DNA from: Acanthamoeba sp. SK_2022b
Taxonomy: Eukaryota; Discosea; Longamoebia; Acanthamoebidae
Reading direction: 5' to 3'
Length of the DNA stretch: 34,497 bases
Assembly: GCA_027943245.1 (NCBI GenBank)
Contig: JANDJZ010000612.1
Span: forward strand, 1-34,497
A program made the translations under genes and the position numbers. Below are positions 1 to 9,305 of this stretch, piece after piece. How positions within the stretch are numbered: position 1 is the first letter of the stretch; every line of letters begins with the position of its first letter. The notes beneath the pieces were generated by a model, which was given only the letters and a program-made list of their open reading frames with translations, made no database searches and was not told the DNA's origin.

Positions 1-1046
1 GGCGGCGATGGCGACGAGCCCCCACGTGACGCCATACGACACGAAGAACACGATGTCGCGCGTGTGGAGGTAGAGGTCGTAGTCGTCGTACTGGACCGCC
101 ATGTAGAGCTTCACGAAGGCCCACTCCTTGTGCCCGTCGGCGGTCGCCCGCGCGTCGGCCATCTCTAGCTGGTGCAGGTTGGGCAGCAGGCGCGAGTACC
201 AGTGGTCCGCCGCCCACACGTCGTCCTCGACCAACAGAATGTGCTTTGGGTTCCTGCGCGTGTACGAGTGAGTGGGGGGGGGGCACGACTGTTGGCCGTG
301 TGGCGCGGGAGGAGGCACCGGCTGCGGCATTGGTTGAGAGCGAAGACGTAGTCGTCCCGCTCCTTGCCGAGCCACCGGACCAAGGGATCGGCCTGGAGCT
401 CTTCGGCCGTCGGCGCGCGAGGCGAGCGCTCAATCACTTCGACGCCGGGCGTCCGCTGCAGCAGTTCGAGGTCGCCCCGGTACTCGGCAGACTTGTTCCT
501 GTCGTCTACGCATGTGCGCGCGCGATGGTCAACAAAGGCGAGCCAAAGCCTTGGTTGGCGGGAAGGGGAGCACGTGCCTGTGTCGACGATAAAGCGATGG
601 CTGTCCCTCTGCTGGTTCCCGCTGAGTCCCTCGAGCATGGACGCGGTCGACTGCAGGAGGTACCGTGCCCCCGGCCTGTCGACGGTCAAGATCACCATAC
701 ACAGCCCCACGCGCTTATCTGCGCTCACACAGACACCGTTCAACTGTCAATGATCGCACGGCGCGCACATTGCCACGCCCGCGTGCGGACCGGGGTCTGG
801 GTCCCCCAACGGGGCTTCGTGGGAGCCTTCGTAGGAGGCGTCGCCAAGTCGGGAGAGGAAGGCGTGGGCATGCTCGGTCCGCTGTGCATCCACCCGGAAG
901 AGGTGGTCTCGGTAGGGGCCCGGGTTGAACGCGCATGAGCCGAGCACGTGTCGAGCGTGCCCGTACAGCAACACCCCGTAGACGACCCACGCTGCGGCCG
1001 CCACCCACAGCCACCGCGCTGCCTGCTGCCACGACACCAGCGCCAT
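1..1046 (-). CDS. PGAP4-like GPI-glycan glycosyltransferase, partial (3' end outside window)
   Basis: Probable Golgi glycosyltransferase of the PGAP4/TMEM246 type, which adds GalNAc to GPI anchors. Four exons were reconstructed: 791-1046, 578-718, 319-505 and 1-253 (about 279 aa, open at the window edge). The start at 1046 is followed by one N-terminal membrane segment (WLWVAAAAWVVYGVLLYGHA). A donor-binding strand follows (VILTVDRPGARYLLQ), then the acidic metal-binding motif ILLVEDDVW, then WAFVKLY, then a new hydrophobic stretch (DIVFFVSYGVTWGLVAIAA). A membrane segment placed directly after the GT-A acidic motif is the known peculiarity of PGAP4, whose membrane hairpin is inserted into the GT-A fold. 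This separates it from MGAT4, which shares the EDD motif. The intron at 506-577 needs a GC donor (CAG/GCACGT). The first donor (790-789) is the least certain. Head-to-head with ADAT2. Confidence 0.6.
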
Positions 1047-1138
1047 CTTCGTTCTTTTCTTCTTTCTTGTGTCTAATCCAAAACTCCGTCTTCCGTCTTT
1101 GTTTTTATATTTTTTATAATCTTTTCAATTTGGAAAAG
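1047..1138. promoter_or_regulatory. Divergent promoter between PGAP4-like gene and ADAT2
   Basis: Only 92 bp separate the two start codons, which face away from each other, so both promoters must overlap here or extend into coding DNA. The segment is strongly T-rich on the + strand, ending in TTTTTATAATC about 30 bp before the ADAT2 start, and stands out against the GC-rich genes. No specific factor site was recognised. Confidence 0.4.
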
Positions 1139-2171
<1,033 letters not shown>

Positions 2172-2264
2172 AGAGAGAGAGAGAGAAGAGAGGCCTCCTG
2201 TACAACTGTTTCTGATTTTCGTCACGAGCAGCGATGATCTCGAGCAGGCGACTCGAGCCGAATC

Positions 2265-3437
2265 TCAGATGGTGCAGCTGCAGGGCGGGGCTGGGTTGTC
2301 GCTGCGGCCACCGGCGTCGGGCTCCTCGAGCACCACGATGCCGGTCTTGCCCTCGCCGGCGGGGCCGTTGGTGCCCGTCCGCTGCTTGACCTGTCGCGCG
2401 AGGTGCATGAAGGAGGCCTCCACGCCATGGCCAGTCATGGCCGACGTTTCGAAGAAGGCCATGCCGTACTCCTCGGCCAGGTCGCGGCCCATGCTCTCGG
2501 GCACCTCTCGACCGCTGGCCAGATCGCACTTGTTGCCCACCAGCACCTTGCTGATGTCTCGCGGCGCGTGCTGCTCGAGACTTCGCATCCTGTCGCGGCC
2601 ACGTCAGACGGGAGCCAAGAGGTGGCGCCACCCCTCACGGCCAGCGGCGATCGCGTGAAGCAAGGAAGGGAAGAGGGAAGGGGGCTGGACCAGGTTCGTA
2701 TGTTCCTGAACGACTTCTTGTTCGTCGTGTCGTACACGATCACGACGCCCTGTCGGCGTGCCCCCCCCCCAAGAAGGCGACACGGCTGTGAGCACCACTG
2801 CTTGAGTACAGCTGTGCGAGTAGGGAGTCACCTGCGCTCCGCGATAGTAGGCGGTGGTGATGGCTCGATAACGATCCTGAAGAGAGCACGACAAACGAAT
2901 GAGGAGGCGCGGGTCAGCCTTTCGTTTCAAAGACACGAAAGGAGGCAAGGCAGAAGAGGAGAGGTGCCTGTCCCGCCGTGTCCCATATCTGGTACTGTAT
3001 CTGTTCATCTCCGAACTGCAAGCCCTTGTGAGCTCTCATGAGAGTGAACAAGAGCAGGGCGGTGTACGGCGTACGTCGATTCGCTTGAGCCGAAAGTCGA
3101 TGCCCATGGTGGCCATCATGTCAGGTTCGAAGCGGCCTTCCGCGAACCTGTGCACGAAGAGCGACGCGTTAGACCCATTGTTTCGGTTACTGTGGTCACA
3201 GCAGAAGGGTCGAACCGTAGCAAGAGGCAACTCTTGCCCACCGACATGTCCCCTATCAAGAGCAACTTCAACACCGGTTCCTGGCGAGGCCCCACTTGCG
3301 TCAGGCGCTACAGACTGAACGCTGCGCCGGTTTGCTCCATTTCTTTATCTATGTGCCTGCGCTGGCTAGCCTGCGGGAAGGTGGCAAGTTGTGAATGGAC
3401 CACACAGTACCTTGGAGTCTCCTCGATGCGTGGCCAT
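2265..3437 (-). CDS. Rab-family small GTPase (Rab8/10/35-like)
   Basis: Membrane-traffic GTPase. Seven exons with consistent phases: 3411-3437, 3216-3280, 3075-3147, 2968-3015, 2832-2876, 2691-2749 and 2265-2589, giving 213 aa. All G motifs are visible: P-loop GDMSVGKS, effector TMGIDF, DTAGQ followed by DRYRAITTAYYRGA, NKCDL and ETSAM. The switch II catalytic Gln is kept, while the usual DTAGQER reads DTAGQDR. The effector and switch sequences are closest to the Rab8/Rab10/Rab35 branch by eye. The start is the tiny 9-codon exon MATHRGDSK, chosen because its donor gives phase 0 with the P-loop exon. The intron 2877-2967 begins with GC (CAG/GCACCT) exactly inside DTAGQ/DRY, so the junction cannot be moved. 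The protein ends in CSCTI, not a standard CAAX, CC or CXC end. Tail-to-tail with ADAT2 (93 bp). Confidence 0.9.
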
Positions 3438-3543
3438 CTTCGCGAGCTGGTTTGTTCTTGTCTTGTTTTTTGTTGATTTTTTGGTTTTTTGGTTTTTCTT
3501 GTCTTTTCCCGTTTTTCTATTTCTTTTTCTTTGTACAGCACTC

Positions 3544-3559
3544 CCCTGCGCCCAGCGAT
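3544..3559. repeat. SINE target-site duplication, left copy
   Basis: CCCTGCGCCCAGCGAT, identical to 3860-3875. The bases outside the pair differ, so it marks the exact insertion edges. Confidence 0.8.
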
Positions 3560-3859
3560 ATATAACCGAGAGAGGAGGACCAGCGAACCGGCGTGAGCCG
3601 GTTCGACCACCCTGGCCCCCGCGTGGCAAAGCTGCGATTTCGGTATCCAATTACCTAACCTCAGTGGATTAGACCGACCCTCCACCGTTACACCTCTCCT
3701 GCAACACCACCTCGGGACCACCCAGCGACAGTAGGGATACTAGCTACTTCCAGGAATCTAGAATATGTAAACGTTCGGCAAGGACGCAGGGTGCCGGGTG
3801 AAAACTCGTAGACCCCAAAATCGGGGCTGCACCCTGTCCGCATTAAACAACAACAACAA
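3560..3859 (+). mobile_element. tRNA-derived SINE retrotransposon (300 bp)
   Basis: A 300-bp insert is bracketed by a perfect 16-bp direct repeat, CCCTGCGCCCAGCGAT, at 3544-3559 and 3860-3875: the signature of LINE-machinery insertion. Its 5' part carries a likely RNA polymerase III B box (GGTTCGACCAC, 3600-3610) and, about 36 bp upstream, an A-box-like stretch (TAACCGAGAGAGG, 3563-3575, one mismatch to the tRNA consensus). Its 3' end is an (AAC)5 tail (3847-3859) next to the second duplication. A-box, B-box and tail all point the same way (+). Just before the tail lies a strong three-stem fold (3787-3836). It has no reading frame. It sits between the Rab start and the SKA1 stop codon; the second duplication overlaps the first base of the SKA1 stop codon on the + strand. 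The perfect duplication implies a young insertion. Confidence 0.72.
3782..3839 (+). other. Three-way-junction RNA fold in the SINE 3' region
   Basis: Reading the + strand as RNA: closing stem 3787-3794 (CAGGGTGC) pairs with 3829-3836 (GCACCCTG) without mismatch, extended by GGA/TCC across a 2-nt bulge. Inside, 3795-3799 pairs with 3804-3808 (CGGGT/ACTCG) around a GAAA tetraloop, and 3813-3816 pairs with 3823-3826 (CCCC/GGGG) around a 6-nt loop. By analogy with other SINEs this may be the 3' structure recognised by the partner LINE reverse transcriptase; that role is inferred. Confidence 0.6.
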
Positions 3860-3875
3860 CCCTGCGCCCAGCGAT
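3860..3875. repeat. SINE target-site duplication, right copy
   Basis: Perfect second copy of the 16-mer, directly after the (AAC)n tail. Its last base is the first base of the SKA1 stop codon complement, so the original site was the very end of SKA1. Confidence 0.8.
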
Positions 3876-5250
3876 CACGACGAACTGACGAGCACGTATT
3901 TCTTGTGTCGGCCACCGTCAATCTTGATTCGGCCCAGAGACTGGAGGGTAGCGAGGATGGCCTTTCCCGTGGCGTCGAACTTGACGTGCTGCGACGCCTT
4001 GATGTCGTCATCGGTGAAGAAGACGCTGTCGACCGCCTCTTTCTGCTGCTCGCTGTACACCTGCGCGACCGACCGAGCAAACGTGTTCGTCAAGTCGTTC
4101 AGCACGCATGCCCTTGCTAACAAGAGAGAGAGAGAGAGAGAGGTAGCGCGATGTGTACAATAGTCCATACCTGATGTTTGATTCGTGTAGCGGTGCCCAT
4201 CTTGGTGGTGGGCAGGGAGAGGATGCGGTACTTCTCCTGCACCACGGTCTGGATCTCGTCGATGGCCGCGTTCACCTTCTGCACGGTGATCCGACCTCGG
4301 AGGTAGCTGATGATAGCACATAGTGCCACACGTCGTAAGAAAGGAGCACAGGTCATCGAGATAGAGACGAGAGGAAATGAACAAGGCACCTGGGGCATGA
4401 GTTGAGTTCATCCTTGGAGATGGGAGCGAGAGCAGGGATCTGGAACCCCTTCTTCTTCCTCCGCCCAGCCGCATCGGCGGTCGAGCTGCTACTGTTCACG
4501 CTGCCCTCCGCAGCAGACGCAGCGACAGACTTCTTGAGAGCGGCCCCGGTGCTCTTCCTGGCCGGCTGTGCTGTGACTGCGCGATAGTGAGTTAGCTCTA
4601 CGCGCGCCTCCGCCACTTCACATGTCTCTTTTACCTGTTTCTCGGGTCTGCTTGCTGGACGTGGCCGCTGCGGCCGCGGGAGGCGGCATGCTCTGTGTGT
4701 TGGGCTTGGAGGGCGGCGTAGGCTGTGCCTTGGGCTTGGGCTGATGAACACGGAAGACTGAGTACGTGCATGAACAGCTACAACGAACAGTCGTGATAAC
4801 GGGTTACCTGTCGCAGGTCAGGCGGCAGCTGAGCCTCCATCTTCGCCGCATGCTCCTGCTGCTGCTTCAACAGCTCGACTAGCTCCTACAGAGTTCGTAG
4901 CCAAGGCGTAAGGGTGGGCTTTTCATACGGGAACTCAAGCAACATGGATGAACGTCAAGGACGCACTCGGCTTTGGCTCACATAGCGCATCTCTCTATTT
5001 GCTGTAGTCCTGAGGTCGGCCTTGTGGCGTTCAATCTGGGTCACCCTTGCGTCCAAATCGCGGAGCGCACTCTGCCATGCCTCCATCGAGTCTGGGGTGG
5101 GTGAAGATGAGCACAGGGAAGCGGAAAATGGCATCATCAGCGTGTAGTACCGGTGGAGCGCATCATGCACAGGTGCTTAAGCATGGAGATTTGCTCCGTG
5201 AATGTATTCACCAACGCATTAAACGGATCATCACCAGTCAACGCTTCCAT
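3875..5250 (-). CDS. SKA1: Spindle and kinetochore-associated protein 1 (SKA1)
   Basis: Microtubule-binding subunit of the SKA complex, which couples kinetochores to spindle microtubules. Seven exons with closing phases: 5151-5250, 4982-5091, 4808-4885, 4635-4740, 4390-4576, 4171-4306 and 3875-4060, giving about 300 aa. N-terminal helices (start MEALTGDDPFN) would pair with SKA2/SKA3. A coiled segment ending KMEAQLPPDLRQ corresponds to the region ending SHLPQ in animals. After a Ser/Ala-rich linker comes the winged-helix microtubule-binding domain: PSYLRGRITVQKVNAAIDEI, then EKYRIL, then VYSEQQKEAVDSVFFTDDDI, ending GGRHKKYVLV. Alignment with animal SKA1 from memory keeps the spacing across these blocks, and this fixed the last acceptor at 4061-4062 rather than an earlier TTAG, which would shift frame. 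Exon 5 has a tandem acceptor (6 nt apart) that would add or drop two residues. Confidence 0.85.
4120..4141. repeat. (GA)n tract in SKA1 intron 6
   Basis: A short GA repeat on the + strand, CT-rich on the gene's own strand, lying just upstream of an unused TTAG acceptor. Confidence 0.85.
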
Positions 5251-5345
5251 TTTGCCTAAATGCACGTACAAACAAAATCACAGACGATTTACGGGTTTTG
5301 TTTTGGCGGGAAAGCACGTTCGCGCCAAAATTGCACGGCACGCGT

Positions 5346-6449
5346 TTACTTGCTCTCCGCAGGATGTAGCTTCTTGACGATGCGAATGGTGAGGGAGACC
5401 CGCGTGAGCTCACGTTCGACCTCGCCACGCTTTGAAGTGTTGAGGAGGTGGAGGTTGGCAACACTTTCGTCCAGGTTGTCCACCAGTCGTTCCTCAATAG
5501 AGTGGAGGTGTCGCTTGTAAACGTCCTCCCTGAACAACAGGAGGCTGCCTGATGAAGGCGATCGAGGTGAGCAACCAGCGGCAAATAAAGCAGTGCGGTA
5601 GAACGTACGAGGTTCAAGATAAAGGGAGAAGAGCTTCTTCTTGTTTGTGTACGGTTTTTCATAGATCTCCATCATCAATGCGCTCTGCAGGCTGAGAATG
5701 GCGACGTGGGGAATGTACAGAGGACCATCTTCATGAGCCTGTTGTAGAAGGGGATGAAACTTAGCATGTTCACCATGGTAGCAAATGGAAGATGACAACC
5801 GTGATACCATGATGCCCTGTCCGGGTTCATACTCGTTGATAAGGACGTGGTTAAAGTCCTTCTTGAATACCTTCTTCTCCTTGAGCAGTTGCGCGAGATC
5901 GTCCAACCAGCTTGGCAGCTCTTCCTGGGCCATTCCGGTAGCCGACGGTTTGCCACCTGTGACATTGATTTGTGTGAGCAACGTGCGTACCACCACAAAC
6001 ACGGTGAGGGGAGGCACTTGCCCCACATCTGCAGTCGCCTACGCTTGAGGGTGGTCCAGCGCTCCTCAGGCACACCGTAGATCTTGGTACGTGCGCAGAG
6101 ATTAGAGAAAGGAAAAGGATGAAAGCACGTTGGGGTGGCGCACGTCAGACAGGAGGCGTTGCTCTTCGACTTTGCTGATGAAGTTGGGCAAGTAGTAGAC
6201 CGCAGGCACGTTTGCACTGACCTGAAATGGAACAAACTCGTCCACCGACAGCTTGCCGTCATGTCCCAGATGCACACAATCGTCTTCGACCTCTTCTGCG
6301 ACGTGCAAGTCCACAGTGTGCTCTTCCGTGTGAGTTGATTTTGTGCTTGTTCCTTCTGTCTTCAAGTCTTGTCCACCCACCCCCTGCTTTGCCGCTGCGG
6401 CAGCTCTCTTCGCTTCTGCATAAAGTGCCTTGAAATCGATAGTTGCCAT
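5346..6449 (-). CDS. ALKBH6: ALKBH6, AlkB-type 2-oxoglutarate/Fe(II) dioxygenase
   Basis: Member of the AlkB family of iron/2-oxoglutarate oxygenases; the physiological substrate of ALKBH6 is not firmly settled. Five exons: 6129-6449, 6022-6082, 5808-5956, 5609-5738 and 5346-5548, giving 287 aa. Family blocks appear in order: YYLPNFISKVEEQRLLSDV, RRRLQMWGGKPSATGM, LINEYEPGQGIM, the iron ligands in HEDGP (His and Asp), LYIPHVAILSL, YLEPRSLLLFRED, and RVSLTIRIV, which contains the Arg expected to bind 2-oxoglutarate. Residue oddity: the usual Pro before HEDGP is Ala, created at a splice junction. The intron 5957-6021 needs a GC donor (G/GCAAGT) to rebuild MWGG. The start at 6449 (MATIDFKAL) is preferred over the in-frame ATG at 6506 because the extra stretch is unlike the family. 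It lies 95 bp before the SKA1 start. Confidence 0.9.
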
Positions 6450-6509
6450 CTCAGACTTTGTTTCTTGGCGAGCGAAGGGAAAAATAGAGAGAAATACAAC
6501 ACTCAACGC

Positions 6510-7112
6510 TCACAAGTCCATCTCCATGAACACGTCTGCGCGAGCGTAGTCGGAAGCCGGCACGCGCTCTGGGGGCAAGTGGGTGAATCCCACAGACAAG
6601 TAGAGCTTAAGCGCGGGCACCAACACCTTGTTCGACTCCAGGTAGAGCCGCTTCGTCCCCATCTCGCGGGCTTGCGCGATGGCATGCTCAATCAACTGCC
6701 GGCCGTAGCCGTTACCTTGCGCGGCGGGGTCGACACCCAACTTAATCAGCTCCATCGTCGGCTTGCCCTCATATTCGTCCAATTTGAGTAGTGCGCAACA
6801 ACCGACGGGTGCTGGCGGCTTGTCGTTTGATCCTTTGGCCTCTTGCTCATTCGTGGCCGCTGTTTTCTTTTCCTCGACGAAGAAGATGCGCCCCCCTCGT
6901 CGCAGGATGAGATCGACCGCGTGCTCGAAAATCTTGGCATCCTTGGGCTCTACCGCCCAGCCGTTGGCCTTGAGCCACGCCTCATTCAATCGTCGGAAGT
7001 GCAATTCGTCTCCCTGTCCCTCTCGGAACTCCCTAATCGCACCTCCACGCTTGCCCGTCTCGCCTGTCGCGCTCGCCATCCTGTTGTCCTCTTGCTCTCC
7101 GTGCTTGCTCAC
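6510..7112 (-). CDS. GNAT-family N-acetyltransferase
   Basis: Intronless 200-aa protein, one of few in the window. The acetyl-CoA-binding motif A is clear: LIKLGVDPAAQGNGYGRQLI followed by HAIAQAREMG, then LYLESNKVLVPALKLYLSVG, the usual motif B with the Tyr/Phe of the GNAT C-terminal strand. An Ala/Lys-rich insertion (about residues 90-113) sits before the core. The substrate cannot be told from sequence. It could acetylate a small amine, an amino acid or a protein N-terminus. Two start codons are plausible: 7112 (MSKHGEQ) and 7079 (MASATGETG); the second is nearer the folded part. The stop lies 60 bp from the ALKBH6 start, so its 3' end and the ALKBH6 promoter overlap. Confidence 0.82.
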   Translation of the reverse strand: MSKHGEQEDNRMASATGETGKRGGAIREFREGQGDELHFRRLNEAWLKANGWAVEPKDAKIFEHAVDLILRRGGRIFFVEEKKTAATNEQEAKGSNDKPPAPVGCCALLKLDEYEGKPTMELIKLGVDPAAQGNGYGRQLIEHAIAQAREMGTKRLYLESNKVLVPALKLYLSVGFTHLPPERVPASDYARADVFMEMDL

Positions 7113-7289
7113 TCTCCCTCGCTTCCGGCAAGCCTTAAGTACTCGCTTGCCACTGCGCCATCACCATGCGCCCAGGAGCGCACTTCGTTCACAGTGTTCC
7201 TCCGTTGGACCTGGTGCACCCAATCAAACGGAGATGACGCTAGCTCCTAATATGTTGCCACGTTATATTGCATTGAGAAACCAATGCGA

Positions 7290-7571
7290 TCATGCCGAGC
7301 TCTGGTAGGCGTAGGAGGGGTTGGGCGCATAGCCAGCTCCTCCGAGATGGTGGGCGTGGTGCTGGTGCTGGTGCTGGTGGTAGGCGGTGATCGTGGGCGG
7401 AGCCAGCGGATTGAAGGCGCGGCCGGTGGCGGCCAGGGACAACAGCGGGGCGATGGCCTTGGACCGCTCCCTCTGCGACGAGGGCAACAGCTGCCCGGGA
7501 GGTATCCGGGACACCAGCGCCGTCAGACCGCTCGACACCGACGCCGCTGGTTGTTGCACACGACGTCAGCC

Positions 7572-7643
<72 letters not shown>

Positions 7644-8447
7644 ATGGCAGCCACATACCTCGCGTGACATCGGCCAGGGTGAGGCCCTCGTACTGCGACA
7701 TCAGCAACCGGCTCAGCTGCTCCACGTTGTCGTCGAGCACGCCCTGCGCGCCCTCAGCCTCGAGCGCGGATCGTGCGCCCTCGGTCAGCCGCTGGACCCA
7801 CGGCTCGCTCGCGCCCGCTGCGCACAGCGAATGCAAGTAGTGCTGTGGGGCCACCCGCCCGGTCAGTGCGAGTGTGAGCGAGGGGGGGGGGCAGAGTGGA
7901 GCGTACGCCGATCAGGTCACGGTCCGACGGGGACAGACCGGCGAGCGCGGCCTGCGCGTCGGCGCCGAGTACCACGCCTCGTGGGGAGGGAGGCGCGAGC
8001 GGCGTCGGCTGCGGCTGCTGTTGCCGAGCGGCCAGCCAGGCCAGGTAGCGCGCGCTGTGGGTCACCGGCTTGGGCCCACTGGGGACAGGCGGGGCCGGCT
8101 CGGCCGCCGGCGGCGCGTGATGGGCGGCCGCAGCGGCAGTCCTGGGCGCTGACGAGCTGCCAGCGGCGGGAGGCGCCAAGGCCGCACTCGATGGCGTGGC
8201 GACAGACGACCGCCCATCGCTCGCCGCGCCGGTCGGCGGGGCAGCGCTGCCCTCGCTCTTTCGCCGCGTCGGGCCTCGCGGCCGGCCGGGCTTGCGCTTG
8301 GGCGCCGGGGTGAGACCGCCGCCAAGATCGGCGGATGTCGTCCCGGTCTTGGTTGCGTCGCCCGCCGGCGAGGCCTTCGTGGCGGCCATCGTAGCCCCCG
8401 AGCTGGCCCTCCTCTTCGCATCTGTCGTGCGGCAAGGTGTCAGAGCT

Positions 8448-8497
<50 letters not shown>

Positions 8498-9250
8498 GTG
8501 TGAGCGCGTGCGTACCCGTTTTTCGGTCCCTCGTTTTGGCAGGCGTGGCTGCCGCGTCGGCGAGGGCCTCGCCCTGTTTGCTCTTCCGCTCACGCCGCTT
8601 TCGCTGCGTCGTCTTGTCGGCGATGCCATCGCCGGCGTCGCCGTCCTCCTCCTTGGCCCTCCGCTTCGTGGGCGTCTTGGTCGTCGCTGTCCTCTTTGTT
8701 CTGTCACCCTCCGTAGCAGAGGCGCCGCCGGCCCTCTCCTCCGCTTCCTCCGCCTCGCCCTCTTTCCCCGCTTTCCTCGTCTGCTTGGTGGGCGTCGCTC
8801 CCTCCCGCCCGCCACGCCTCGGTCGCTCGCCCTTGGCCGCTGCACACGCCGCGACGCGACGCGACACGACACAACCAATCAACGACCACGACGACGACAC
8901 ACGCGAGCGCACAGCGCGCGACGAGTCGATTGAGCGCAAGTGGAAGGCGGGCTGCGTCGGTACCGCTCTCCGTGGGCGCGGGCTGCTTCTCGCTGGCGGC
9001 GATGGTGGCCGGATCGATTTTGGGCAGCCACGTCTTGTACTGCTGCTCGGCGTATTCTCTGCGTGGCGCACACCACGCCATCACGGGGGAGGGAGAGACG
9101 GCCGTAAGCAAACGCCGCGGCGCGGGCGCGGCAGCAGCGAGGGCGGCCCACCTCAGCTTCTCGGCCTCCTCGTAGTACATGCTGTCCTCGGGATTGAATG
9201 TAACGCAGTTGTCACAGATCAGCTTCACGTCCGCCTGTCCCACCATCAGC

Positions 9251-9305
<55 letters not shown>

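Noticed and set aside
3560..3640. Functional tRNA gene
   Set aside because: The B-box-like and A-box-like sequences are present but no acceptor-stem pairing or anticodon arm could be built; a SINE head explains it better.
3782..3839. Hammerhead ribozyme
   Set aside because: A three-way junction is present, but neither strand shows the conserved CTGATGA core, so self-cleavage cannot be supported.
3875..5250. RNA polymerase III subunit RPC6 or TFIIE-beta
   Set aside because: First impression from the winged-helix end, but the full spliced product follows SKA1 block by block, including the LPPDLRQ and PSYLRGRIT segments.
7754..9071. Overlapping 374-aa and 384-aa frames on the - strand as genes of their own
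   Set aside because: Each contains true bromodomain-gene exons plus intron read-through (visible as Thr-His runs from CA repeats); exon phases show one gene.
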